Assembly (NCBI GenBank): GCA_017620475.1
Contig: JAFZQI010000035.1
Location: 1 to 38,924 of the forward strand
Origin: Clostridiales bacterium
Lineage (GTDB): Bacteria > Bacillota > Clostridia > Saccharofermentanales > Saccharofermentanaceae
DNA: 38,924 nt
Reading direction: 5' to 3'
Shown here: in pieces, positions 1-7,686 of the stretch
Layout of the letters: each line of letters begins with the position of its first letter
Numbering within the stretch: the stretch's first letter is position 1
The notes under the pieces: model-generated
Database searches by the model: none
What the model saw: only the letters and a program-made list of their open reading frames with translations
What the model was told of the DNA's origin: nothing
Made by a program: the position numbers and the translations under genes

Positions 1-1476
1 CTCCACCTGGACGCGGGTCGCATTCGGCCACAGGATACTGAATATATCCATACCGATGTGATACAGCTCGCCGCCCTTCGGAAGGCTCTCACGAAGTTTC
101 TTCGCCACAGCAATCAGAAGTTTATTACCGGACTCTCTTCCATACCGGTCATTAAACACATGGAAGTCCTTGATATCGATCAGAACGATTGCCGCGGACA
201 GTACATCGCGGTCATGGATAAGCTGATCCAGATCCGAAAGAAGACGGTCACGAACCAGAAGTCCGGTAAGAGAATTACGGGAGGAATTCTTTTCCACATT
301 CTCGCGCATCTCATTCATGCTGGTCAGATCGAAGATCGTACCGACAATGACCAGTGCCTGCTTACTGCTGTCATAGATGGTCTTACCGCGGCTTGCGAGC
401 CATCTGATCTGATCATCGTTCCCCCATACTCGGAACTCGATCGAGAACGTATCTCTTTCCTCGTCTACCAGATAAGTAAACGTCTCGATGAAGCGGCGGC
501 GGTCGTCTTCGATGACTTCATCGGCCATACGCTGGATAATGTCCCCGGTATATATGAGGTCCATATCCGGGAAGGCATCCCTGATGTTGGGAGAAAACTC
601 GATGATCCCACGTTTCATATCCGCAGTAAATGTGATGGCTTCCGATCCGTCGATGATCAGCCTCTGAAGAGAGTTGGCTTTCTTCTTGTCCGTAATATCG
701 ACAAAGATTCCGATCTTATAATGTTTCTGATCCGGAGAGGTAAAATCGAAGACTCCGCAGGAGTGCACCCAGACTTCACCCTGAACCGGAGAAAGGATAC
801 GGAAATCCAAAGCCGATCCGTCTTTTCTTTCTTTCTCCCCGTTGATCACGGCAAGGAAGATCGAATTATCTTCCGGATGAACGAGATTTCCGATTTCTTT
901 TGACGCATGCTGCAGTTCTCTTGTCGGCATGTCGATCAGCTCTGCAAAAGAGGAATTGAAACGGCAGTGGTCCGTCTCACTTTCATAGCAGAACACATAA
1001 CCGTCAACGGAGTCACTCAGGAGCTTCTCGTAAACGATCTCTCCGAAGCTGGATGTATAGTCTTCCACCATACCGAATATCAGGAGGTGGTTCTCCTTCT
1101 TGACAGCCTGCATATTCACACGCAGATGATAAAGATGTCCGGAATTCGAGAAAATATTATGTTCGAAAGAGACGACCTTATGGTTGTCTGCCGCAAGGTC
1201 ATAGAAGGCCTCTTCGTAGCGGACCGTCAGGGCTCTCTTCTCCTGTGGATCGGCAAAATCAAGGAACGCATCCAAAAGCATATCTTCCGCAGCCACCGGG
1301 CCCAGAACATCGATCATGCCTTTACTGAAAAAGAATCGTTTCTCTTTCGGAAATACAACAAAGGTACAAAGAGATACATTTTCCATAAGACTGTCCGCCT
1401 GCGCCAGAAGCTGCGGATCAAGACTTATAGACGAATCATACAATGCTGATACAAAACTTGCGTCATCAGCCACCAT
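1..1476 (-). CDS. PAS-domain protein with degenerate GGDEF domain (C-terminus cut by window edge)
   Basis: The frame is open from an ATG at 1476 to the left edge, giving 492 residues without a stop. I read an N-terminal PAS-like region, two further PAS/PAC-like segments (each closing with a PAC-like end such as GIFVDITDKKK and GTIFDLTSMNE), then the start of a GGDEF domain (NSLTGLLVRDRL, then LIDIKDFHVFNDRYG). The signature loop at residues 475-479 is GMDIF rather than GG[D/E]EF, so the glutamate normally needed for diguanylate cyclase activity is an isoleucine. This suggests a sensor or GTP/c-di-GMP-related scaffold rather than an active cyclase; an EAL domain could follow outside the window. 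No signal peptide or membrane segment is seen in this part. A G-run upstream (GGGGGGG) is the only candidate ribosome-binding site; an in-frame TTG just before it is possible but weaker. The gene lies 34 bases after rsmI on the same strand. Confidence 0.85.
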   Translation of the reverse strand, partial: MVADDASFVSALYDSSISLDPQLLAQADSLMENVSLCTFVVFPKEKRFFFSKGMIDVLGPVAAEDMLLDAFLDFADPQEKRALTVRYEEAFYDLAADNHKVVSFEHNIFSNSGHLYHLRVNMQAVKKENHLLIFGMVEDYTSSFGEIVYEKLLSDSVDGYVFCYESETDHCRFNSSFAELIDMPTRELQHASKEIGNLVHPEDNSIFLAVINGEKERKDGSALDFRILSPVQGEVWVHSCGVFDFTSPDQKHYKIGIFVDITDKKKANSLQRLIIDGSEAITFTADMKRGIIEFSPNIRDAFPDMDLIYTGDIIQRMADEVIEDDRRRFIETFTYLVDEERDTFSIEFRVWGNDDQIRWLASRGKTIYDSSKQALVIVGTIFDLTSMNEMRENVEKNSSRNSLTGLLVRDRLLSDLDQLIHDRDVLSAAIVLIDIKDFHVFNDRYGRESGNKLLIAVAKKLRESLPKGGELYHIGMDIFSILWPNATRVQVE

Positions 1477-1510
1477 ATCTTCTATTATCCCCCCCAAACG
1501 ATGCTGTATA

Positions 1511-2341
1511 TTATTTTAACATTTCAAGCACCTCAGCGTATAGTGCTTTTTTGCTTTCTCCCCACTCTAAAGCGAGGGTTTTTGCAATATCTTTCGTAGA
1601 TAATCCTTGTTTTTCTAAATTTATTATGCGATTTCGGCGTTCGATCAGCGGTATAGGAATCCTTTTCATTTCTTTCGAGGCTTCCTCAAGGATCAAAACA
1701 AACTCACCCTTGGGCGGTGTTTCTTCGAATCGTTCGATCAGGTCCTCAACTCTTCCTCTTACTACTTCCTCATATTTCTTCGTCAGTTCCCGGCAGATGG
1801 CCATATGCCGGATCCCCATTCCGTTATCATCAAGATCATGCAATGTCCGCAATAACCGGTGCGGCGCTTCGTAGAGGATCGTTGTCGCTGTCATTTCCTT
1901 CAAGACGGCAAGTCTTTCCTTCCGTTCTTTAGTATCTACCGGAAGGAAACCTTCAAAGAAGTAATGGCGGGTATCTAATCCCGAGAGAACAAGCGCCGTG
2001 ATCCCGGCAACCGGGCCAGGAACAGCGGTCACTTGAATATTGTGTTCAATACATTTCCGGACCAGATCCAGGCCGGGGTCGGAAATACTGGGCATGCCGG
2101 CGTCCGAGACTAACGCCACATTCAACCCCTCATCCAGTCCCCACAATAATTTATTTCCTGCCGAAGCTTTATTGTGCTCGTGATAACTCATCAGTTTTGC
2201 CGATATTCCGAAATGCTTAAGCAGAAGTCCTGTCCGCCTTGTATCTTCACAAGCGACAATGTCAACACTTTGCAGCACTTCCACCGCCCTTGGTGAGAGA
2301 TCCTGCATATTACCTATGGGAGTTCCAACTAAATACAGCAT
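1511..2341 (-). CDS. rsmI: 16S rRNA (cytidine-1402 2'-O)-methyltransferase RsmI
   Basis: A 276-residue protein of the tetrapyrrole methylase (SAM-dependent) family. It opens with MLYLVGTPIGNMQDLSPRA and has ACEDTRRTGLLLKHFGI, LVSDAGMPSISDPG and AVPGPVAGITALVLSGL, the motifs that define RsmI/YraL. The family 2'-O-methylates C1402 in the decoding centre of 16S rRNA in the cytoplasm. Length matches the family (about 280). The ATG follows a GAGGAAAA ribosome-binding site that lies in the end of the upstream methyltransferase gene; only two bases separate the reading frames, so the two are very likely cotranscribed and probably translationally coupled. Confidence 0.95.
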   Translation of the reverse strand: MLYLVGTPIGNMQDLSPRAVEVLQSVDIVACEDTRRTGLLLKHFGISAKLMSYHEHNKASAGNKLLWGLDEGLNVALVSDAGMPSISDPGLDLVRKCIEHNIQVTAVPGPVAGITALVLSGLDTRHYFFEGFLPVDTKERKERLAVLKEMTATTILYEAPHRLLRTLHDLDDNGMGIRHMAICRELTKKYEEVVRGRVEDLIERFEETPPKGEFVLILEEASKEMKRIPIPLIERRNRIINLEKQGLSTKDIAKTLALEWGESKKALYAEVLEMLK

Positions 2342-2343
2342 AA

Positions 2344-3123
2344 CTAGTTTTCCTCGTTATAAATCGTTTCCAATTCCATTGTATAGGTCCGGTCCTTTTC
2401 GCGAAGGATCAGCGGTGGCGTAATCACCGTACCGGACATTTTTCCACCCTTCTTGTCCTGAAGGAGAAACAGCGTGGCTTCCCGGTCTTTATACGGGTGA
2501 ACGAAGGTGATTTTCTTAGGAGCAAGTGAGAGTTCCGTGCAGGCGCTCATTACGGTGGAAAACGCTTCAGCTCTGTCGACCAGGAACAGATCACCGCGGC
2601 TCGCCAGCATCCTGCGAGCGCAGGAAAGAAAATCCCCGACTTCGCCATGCATAGCAAACCTTGCTTCAAGAAGTGCACGGCTATGAACGCTTTCCGATGT
2701 GACCGGGCCTTTCTCCGGACTTCGAAACGGCGGATTCATAAATACGGCATCGTAAGTATTCCCCGGGATCTCCGTATTCGGAAGATTGCGGATATCACCG
2801 AGGAAACTCCTCATCCGTCCGGAAAGTTGATTGAGTTCAATGTTCCTTTCAAAAAGCGCCCTCGCTTCTTCCTGCCGCTCGATGCCATCGATGAGTACAT
2901 CCTTTCTTCTTGCCGCAAGAAGGATCGATGCCGCTCCGCAATTTGTTCCCAGTTCCAAAAGACGGATCGGACGGGACGGACGCATACGGAGATTTTCCGC
3001 CACGAACCAGGAAAGAAGGACCGTATCTTCGCCGAAACGGAAACCGTCACGGCTCTGGATCAGGCGGAAACCCGCCCGGCCAAGTTCTTCCATTGTCTCT
3101 TTGTTCGGATCGAAAATGTCCAC
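2344..3123 (-). CDS. TrmN6-like tRNA1(Val) (adenine-37 N6)-methyltransferase
   Basis: A 259-residue class I SAM-dependent methyltransferase. SAM-binding motif I is seen as LLELGTNCGAASILLA, and the catalytic N6-adenine motif is NPPF in DAVFMNPPFRSPEKG. The order and length fit the YfiC/TrmN6 family, which is often paired with rsmI in Firmicutes (yabB-yazA-yabC type neighbourhoods). The start is a GTG at 3123, chosen because AGGAG sits five bases upstream; an overlapping ATG one base away is out of frame. The substrate (tRNA versus another RNA) is assigned by family only. It begins about 20 bases after the ferredoxin terminator hairpin, so its promoter either lies within that short stretch or transcription reads through. 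Confidence 0.82.
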   Translation of the reverse strand: MDIFDPNKETMEELGRAGFRLIQSRDGFRFGEDTVLLSWFVAENLRMRPSRPIRLLELGTNCGAASILLAARRKDVLIDGIERQEEARALFERNIELNQLSGRMRSFLGDIRNLPNTEIPGNTYDAVFMNPPFRSPEKGPVTSESVHSRALLEARFAMHGEVGDFLSCARRMLASRGDLFLVDRAEAFSTVMSACTELSLAPKKITFVHPYKDREATLFLLQDKKGGKMSGTVITPPLILREKDRTYTMELETIYNEEN

Positions 3124-3142
3124 ATCTTCTCCTTTGCTTATG

Positions 3143-3180
3143 AAAAAGAGATCTGCTCCCCGGGTATAGGGGACCAGATC
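3143..3180 (-). terminator. Intrinsic terminator of the ferredoxin gene
   Basis: On the minus strand, GATCTG...CAGATC outer arms enclose a CCCC/GGGG inner stem (one G:G mismatch between them), with a short loop and a TCTTTTTC tail. It lies about 30 bases after the ferredoxin stop codon. Confidence 0.75.
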
Positions 3181-3209
3181 CCTTCAGCTTTCAAATCATA
3201 TATGCACGA

Positions 3210-3380
3210 TCAGCCCTGAGAAATCGCTCCAGCCGGGCAAGCAGCTTCGCAAGAACCGCACTCAAGACAAACGTCCGGATTGATCTCATACTTGCCATCG
3301 CCCTGGGAAATAGCACCTACCGGGCACTCACCCTCACAGGAACCGCAAGACAGACATGCATCAGAAATTACATATGCCAT
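3210..3380 (-). CDS. 2[4Fe-4S] ferredoxin
   Basis: A 56-residue protein below many gene-caller cut-offs. It has two CxxCxxCxxxCP clusters: C9, C12, C15, C19 followed by P20, and C38, C41, C44, C48 followed by P49. This is the classic clostridial ferredoxin, a soluble low-potential electron carrier. The start is an ATG at 3380 preceded by AAGGAGG at ideal spacing. A TTTACA-17-TTTAAT promoter lies upstream and a hairpin with T-tail lies downstream, so it appears to be a monocistronic, probably well-expressed gene. The upstream neighbour ricT encodes a cysteine-rich protein whose family carries Fe-S clusters; a functional link is only suggested by position. Confidence 0.95.
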   Translation of the reverse strand: MAYVISDACLSCGSCEGECPVGAISQGDGKYEINPDVCLECGSCEAACPAGAISQG

Positions 3381-3412
3381 AGAATTGTCCTCCTTTTCTG
3401 GTCTATGATTTC

Positions 3413-3441
3413 ATTAAACACTATTTTTATTTTTTTGTAAA
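3413..3441 (-). promoter_or_regulatory. Sigma-A type promoter of the ferredoxin gene
   Basis: Minus-strand -35 TTTACA and -10 TTTAAT are separated by exactly 17 bases in an A/T-rich stretch between the ricT stop and the ferredoxin ribosome-binding site. Confidence 0.6.
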
Positions 3442-3444
3442 TAA

Positions 3445-4320
3445 TCACTCGCCCGGCTTATCCGGATGGGGTTTCTTTCTCGGGCAATCCGCCTTGCACT
3501 GAGGTTGCGGAGGATTTACAAGTGAGACTTCCGAGGCGTCAAACACCTGCATTTCCGTCTCCTCATCCTTCTCAAAGCGCACCGTGACCTTCTCCTTAAG
3601 AAGATCGGAGTAGATCACCACACCGATGCCTTCGGGTGTCTTGACTTTCTTTCCCACCTTAGGAACACGCTTATTGGCGTCTTCATATGCGGCCTGCTCA
3701 TAGGAAAGGCAGCACATCAGACGGCCGCAGGTTCCGGTAAGTTTCGTCGGATTCATCGACAAACCCTGATCTTTGGCCATACGGATCGTAACCGGCAGGA
3801 ACTGCTCCAGATACGAACAGCAGCATAATTCACGGCCGCAGATACCTAATCCCCCGACCATCTTCGCCTGTTCACGGGTACCGATCTGGCGAAGTTCAAT
3901 ACGGGTACGGAAGCACGAGGTAAGGTCTTTGACCAGTTCTCTGAAATCCACACGCTTGTCCGCCGTGAAGTAGAAGGTCAGTTTCTTTCCATCGAAGGAA
4001 TACACCGCTTCAACCAGGGTCATGGGAAGTTCACGCTTCTCGATAAGTTCCAGGCATTTACGGTATGCACCGTCTTCTCTTTCCTTCTTCTCCCGATAAT
4101 GATCCATCTCTTTGTCATTTGCAAACCGAAGGACCGGCACGATCGACTCATCCAGCTTATCGTCCGGAAGATCGAAGGGTTCGTCCACCACAAATGCAAT
4201 ATCCTGTCCCAACGACGTGTTCACCATGACGGCATCTCCGACCTTGAGTTTCAGGTCTCCGGCCAGAAAACGATACGGTTTTCCTGCGTCATGGAAACGC
4301 AAATTAACAACTTTAGCCAT
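3445..4320 (-). CDS. ricT: PSP1-domain protein RicT (YaaT)
   Basis: A 291-residue protein of the PSP1/YaaT family. Diagnostic sequences are the RTRIELRQIGTREQAKM segment, the cysteine-rich GGLGICGRELCCCSYL and GTCGRLMCCLSYE. In Bacillus, RicT forms the Y-complex with RicA and RicF, carries [4Fe-4S] clusters and acts as a specificity factor for RNase Y in mRNA maturation, affecting competence, sporulation and biofilm formation. The C-terminal tail is rich in Lys, Pro and Cys (KADCPRKKPHPDKPGE). The ATG overlaps the end of holB by eight bases, the usual Firmicute order (tmk-yaaQ-holB-yaaT), so it is cotranscribed with the replication genes. Confidence 0.93.
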   Translation of the reverse strand: MAKVVNLRFHDAGKPYRFLAGDLKLKVGDAVMVNTSLGQDIAFVVDEPFDLPDDKLDESIVPVLRFANDKEMDHYREKKEREDGAYRKCLELIEKRELPMTLVEAVYSFDGKKLTFYFTADKRVDFRELVKDLTSCFRTRIELRQIGTREQAKMVGGLGICGRELCCCSYLEQFLPVTIRMAKDQGLSMNPTKLTGTCGRLMCCLSYEQAAYEDANKRVPKVGKKVKTPEGIGVVIYSDLLKEKVTVRFEKDEETEMQVFDASEVSLVNPPQPQCKADCPRKKPHPDKPGE

Positions 4321-5323
4321 TACTACACTCCTTTTTCAATGCCAGAAGCATCCGGCATACGATCATTTCGAAATTTCCGTTGACACGGCTGGCTTTCGCT
4401 GCGCTCGTCAATACGGCGCTGCACCGGCCGATCATTTCCGCGTTCAACTTATATTTCCTGATCATCTCGACCATCTTATCTTTTTTATTCTCACCTTGCA
4501 AGCGATCCGACTTCGGACTTACCACGGCAATCGCCATCTCATCAAAGACCATATTCATCAAAGCAAGGATATCCAGGAAATGTTCTTTCTCCTCATCGAA
4601 GAATGAATACACCTCCGTCAAAAGCTCTGTTCTCGATATGGAAGGCAGCTGTAATATCAGATCCGTTACCTCTTCCCAGTCGTTGATCAGCCAGCTGGTC
4701 TCTGCAAGATCGAGGCCGTATCCGATGATTCCGTTGGAAAAACGGGCATAAAGAGCAGCTTCCTCGGGAAGGATATCGGGATTTCTGCTTTCCAGGACCT
4801 TCTTTACTTCTTCTTCCGTATTCGGGATCAGCCGGACGGATTCCGTTCGGGACAGGATCGTAGGAAGAAGCTTCGATTCGTCAGACACCGTCAGGATAAA
4901 AACCACATGCTTCGGCGGTTCCTCCAGTGTCTTAAGAAGCGCATTCTGTCCTTCTTCCGCCAGACCGTCCGCATCGATCAGATATACTTTCCGGCTGGCG
5001 ATCTGGGACATGATGCCCACATCTGAAAGGATCCTGGAGCGGACATCCGCCACCTTGATGTTCTTCTCTCCGGAAGGAAGAAGTAACTCTTTATAGTCAG
5101 GATGCGTATGCTCGCGCATATACACACAGTTGGGGCAGGTCCCGCATCCGCCATCCGCTGTCGGATGACTGCATAGAAGCCCCTTGGCAAACTCGCGTGC
5201 AAAAGTTTTCTTTCCGATACCGGATGGTCCGGACAGAAGAAAAGCGTGCCCCGGCTCGCCGACCAGCGGCTTTCCGAGGCGCATCTTCGCATCAGATTGT
5301 CCGATCAGTTCAGAAAAGGCCAT
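4313..5323 (-). CDS. holB: DNA polymerase III subunit delta' (HolB)
   Basis: A 336-residue clamp-loader AAA+ ATPase subunit. It has the P-loop GPSGIGKKT near residue 33, the zinc-module cysteines (CSHPTADGGCGTCPNC), the Walker B-like KVYLIDADGL, and EEGQNALLKTLEEPP. The arginine-finger motif usually written SRC reads SRT here. The protein loads the beta clamp together with DnaX and HolA. The start is only three bases after the darA stop, and the 3' end overlaps ricT. Confidence 0.93.
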   Translation of the reverse strand: MAFSELIGQSDAKMRLGKPLVGEPGHAFLLSGPSGIGKKTFAREFAKGLLCSHPTADGGCGTCPNCVYMREHTHPDYKELLLPSGEKNIKVADVRSRILSDVGIMSQIASRKVYLIDADGLAEEGQNALLKTLEEPPKHVVFILTVSDESKLLPTILSRTESVRLIPNTEEEVKKVLESRNPDILPEEAALYARFSNGIIGYGLDLAETSWLINDWEEVTDLILQLPSISRTELLTEVYSFFDEEKEHFLDILALMNMVFDEMAIAVVSPKSDRLQGENKKDKMVEMIRKYKLNAEMIGRCSAVLTSAAKASRVNGNFEMIVCRMLLALKKECSNG

Positions 5324-5326
5324 ACG

Positions 5327-5656
5327 TCACATCTTTTCAAACTGTTCTACATTGACGACGAACACGGTCGCGCCGCCCACAGTAACATCCACCGGATAGG
5401 GAACATAGGAACCGCCCATAGCCGACGGCGTGATATTCGTGTTGATCGCCGACTGTCTGCTGGACGAATACTTGCGGATCAGATCCAGCACTTCCTGAAG
5501 TTTCTCCACTTCAACAACGATCATCAGAGTCGTATTTCCGGAACGGAGGAATCCGCCGGAAGAATTCAGTTTCGTTACCCGGAATCCTGCCTTATTCAAT
5601 TCAGCCATCAGGCGGGGCGTATCCTCATCATGTACGATTGCAAATACAAGTTTCAT
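5327..5656 (-). CDS. darA: Cyclic-di-AMP receptor DarA/PstA (YaaQ)
   Basis: A 109-residue PII-like protein. MKLVFAIVHDEDTPRLM at the N-terminus, the FRVTKLNSSGGFLRSGNTT loop and the ATVFVVNVEQFEK C-terminal strand match the YaaQ/DarA/PstA family, which forms trimers that bind c-di-AMP. The downstream signalling partner is still uncertain in the family. It sits between tmk and holB as in many Firmicutes. Its ATG overlaps the tmk stop (ATGA), which indicates translational coupling. Confidence 0.93.
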   Translation of the reverse strand: MKLVFAIVHDEDTPRLMAELNKAGFRVTKLNSSGGFLRSGNTTLMIVVEVEKLQEVLDLIRKYSSSRQSAINTNITPSAMGGSYVPYPVDVTVGGATVFVVNVEQFEKM

Positions 5657-6276
5657 CTTTCCAATACCTCCCAGACAGCAAGCTTGATCTTCTGATATAT
5701 CTGCTCAGGTGACGAAGCTGCATCGATCACCTTGATCCTCTTCTCATCCTGTCCCAGCGCAAGATACCCCTCTCGCACTTTCTTCATAAATGCCAGGCCT
5801 TCCGCCTCCAGCCGGTCTTCCTCGTCAGATCTTCCATGACGGCGGTTATATGCCGTCTTCTCATCCAGATCCAGAAGGAACGTAAGATCCGGTGCCAGAT
5901 CCGCCGTACTCCAGCGGTTCAGATAATCCACATCAGAACGCAAAAGCCCTCTGGCAAAACTCTGATACGCCACCGTCGAATCGTAGAAACGGTCGCAGAT
6001 GACCACTTTCCCGGCTTCCAGTTCCGGACGGATCTTCTCTTCCACGATCTGGGCTCTGGCCGCTTCGTAAAGGAGAAGCTCGGTTCGGGCATGCATACCG
6101 CTATTGGCCTTATCTAAAAGGATCGTACGGATCTTCTCGCCGATAGCCGTTCCACCCGGTTCACGGATCAGAATATATGGAATGCCTTCTGCCCTCAGAT
6201 CCGAAGAAAGCATCTCGATCTGTGTGGTCTTGCCGCATCCGTCTATTCCCTCGAATGTCACAAACAAACCACGCAT
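5653..6276 (-). CDS. tmk: Thymidylate kinase
   Basis: This enzyme phosphorylates dTMP to dTDP for DNA synthesis. P-loop FEGIDGCGKTTQ near the N-terminus, the IREPGGTAIGEKIR motif, CDRFYDSTVAYQ and the LID region are all present. The start is uncertain by two codons: a GTG at 6282 lies only four bases after AGGAGG, while the ATG at 6276 has a ten-base spacing. I use the ATG because MRGLFVTFEGIDG matches the usual N-terminus. The 3' end overlaps darA. Confidence 0.95.
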   Translation of the reverse strand: MRGLFVTFEGIDGCGKTTQIEMLSSDLRAEGIPYILIREPGGTAIGEKIRTILLDKANSGMHARTELLLYEAARAQIVEEKIRPELEAGKVVICDRFYDSTVAYQSFARGLLRSDVDYLNRWSTADLAPDLTFLLDLDEKTAYNRRHGRSDEEDRLEAEGLAFMKKVREGYLALGQDEKRIKVIDAASSPEQIYQKIKLAVWEVLER

Positions 6277-6321
6277 GCTCACGATGCCTCCTTTACCTCA
6301 CAAAATCATTATATCTCATTA

Positions 6322-6771
6322 TCAGTCCAACTTCACGGAATGGATGCTGGCGATCTCCAGCCAGATATCCTTCTCGATCCGCTCATTGTCCTTACGGATA
6401 TCCTCCAGCGTCTCCTCTGCGGGACGGCGGCGGTTCCAGTTCTTCTTCTCGCGATGTTCCGAATTATTCCTGTCGAAATTCTTCTGATTCTGGCGATGTT
6501 CTCTCTTCTCTGCCGAGGCCATACGATCCCGGTTATCCTGACGTTTCTCGTCGCGATTCTCAGATCGTCTTTCGTCGCGCTCACGGCCCGGCGCACCTTC
6601 ATTATTCGAGCGATTCCCACGGTTATATCCGTTTCTGTCACGGTTGCCGCCGTGATTATTTCCCGGTTTTCTTCTCCGGTTACGGTTACCGTTATTCCGC
6701 GGTGGCTGTGCACCATTTGCCGGAGCGGCACCCGGTGCCCGATTGACCTTATTGCTCTCTTGTTCGCCCAT
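6322..6771 (-). CDS. Disordered Arg/Asn/Gly-rich protein with C-terminal helix
   Basis: A 149-residue protein I cannot assign to a characterised family. Residues 1-60 are low complexity, rich in Asn, Arg, Gly and Pro (NRNRRRKPGNNHGGNRDRNG). Residues 60-118 are charged (Arg, Glu, Asp, Asn). The last 30 residues, from EETLEDIRKDNERIEKDIW to the end, look like an ordered acidic helix and short strand. The strongly basic composition with RGN-type repeats suggests nucleic-acid binding, but that is inference. A GGAGGT ribosome-binding site lies seven bases before the ATG, and it fits in the folK-tmk run on the same strand. Two overlapping open frames here are composition shadows. Confidence 0.75.
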   Translation of the reverse strand: MGEQESNKVNRAPGAAPANGAQPPRNNGNRNRRRKPGNNHGGNRDRNGYNRGNRSNNEGAPGRERDERRSENRDEKRQDNRDRMASAEKREHRQNQKNFDRNNSEHREKKNWNRRRPAEETLEDIRKDNERIEKDIWLEIASIHSVKLD

Positions 6772-6832
6772 CCATTACCTCCGTATTCTGCATACAAGAA
6801 CTAAACATCTCTATTATATCGGTTTTCCCGAT

Positions 6833-7309
6833 TCATTCAACCTTCTTATTGGGAAGCTCCCCGTAGAGGCGCACTTCCTTTGCCCACTTTTCCGGGATCT
6901 CCCTTTTCCCTTCAAGGAAAAGCAGCGGGACCTGCACAAAACCACGGTCTTCCATTCTCGGATGCGGGATCGTCAGTCTCTGTGTATTCATCTTCACATC
7001 ACCGAATGTCAGAATATCCACATCGATCGTACGGGGTCCCCACCTGACAGTTCTTTTGCGAAAGAGCGCTTCTTCGATACGCTGGCACAAAGACAGAAGT
7101 GCCAGCGGGGCAAGTGACGTCTCGATCTTCACACAGATATTCAGGAAATCATCCTGGTCCTTATACCCGACCGGGTCCGTCTCGAATACCGGAGAAACAT
7201 CCACGACCTCGATTCCCTCTTTCGGACGGTGGAGAAGTGCCACTGCACGGGATAGATTATCCATACGGTCTCCCACATTACTTCCCAAAGAAAGATATGC
7301 CACTGTCAT
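6833..7309 (-). CDS. folK: 2-amino-4-hydroxy-6-hydroxymethyldihydropteridine diphosphokinase
   Basis: 158 residues. The N-terminal YLSLGSNVGDRMDNL, SPVFETDPVGYKDQDDFLN and the RWGPRTIDVDIL signature are diagnostic of HPPK. The enzyme transfers pyrophosphate from ATP to 6-hydroxymethyl-dihydropterin, the step before FolP. The ATG overlaps the folB stop (ATGA), so translation is probably coupled. It is the last gene of a folE-folP-folB-folK block. Confidence 0.95.
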   Translation of the reverse strand: MTVAYLSLGSNVGDRMDNLSRAVALLHRPKEGIEVVDVSPVFETDPVGYKDQDDFLNICVKIETSLAPLALLSLCQRIEEALFRKRTVRWGPRTIDVDILTFGDVKMNTQRLTIPHPRMEDRGFVQVPLLFLEGKREIPEKWAKEVRLYGELPNKKVE

Positions 7310-7686
7310 AACTGATTCTCCAAATCATTTCTTGTCCGGCTGATGATTACATTCATGGAATCAAACTCCCCGTCAATGGGCGCCAGCGGCTTTTTGATCT
7401 CGCATGTGATTCCGTCCACCATGGAAAAAGCACGCATCACACGAAGTATGATCTGTTCGGCCATATATTCGATCAGGTCACAGGATACTTCTTCCACATA
7501 CTCCCGAACCATAGAATAGACCCGGCCATAGTCCACGGTATCCCGTATGTTATCCGTCTTACATCCCGGGATTCGTTCGATCAGAAGGGTCAAAGTGATC
7601 ACAAACTCCTGCCCCTCTTCTTTCTCTTTAGCAAGGACACCCGAGTAACTACGGAACCGCATATTTTCTAATACGATCTTATCCAT
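7306..7686 (-). CDS. folB: Dihydroneopterin aldolase
   Basis: 126 residues. MDKIVLENMRFRSYSGVLAKEKEEGQEF is the usual FolB opening, with NIRDTVDYGRVY and a C-terminal EIKKPLAPIDGEFDSMNVIISR as in the family. It converts 7,8-dihydroneopterin to 6-hydroxymethyl-dihydropterin and glycolaldehyde. AAGGAGG precedes the ATG at good spacing. It overlaps folP by eight bases upstream and folK by four bases downstream. Confidence 0.95.
   Translation of the reverse strand: MDKIVLENMRFRSYSGVLAKEKEEGQEFVITLTLLIERIPGCKTDNIRDTVDYGRVYSMVREYVEEVSCDLIEYMAEQIILRVMRAFSMVDGITCEIKKPLAPIDGEFDSMNVIISRTRNDLENQL

Noticed and set aside
58..1449. Two long plus-strand open frames (281 and 180 codons)
   Set aside because: They are antisense to the PAS-GGDEF gene, whose minus-strand translation shows clear PAS and GGDEF motifs; the plus-strand translations match nothing.
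6333..6804. Overlapping frames on both strands of the Arg/Asn-rich gene
   Set aside because: They are composition shadows; only the 6322-6771 frame has a well-placed ribosome-binding site and an ordered C-terminal segment.
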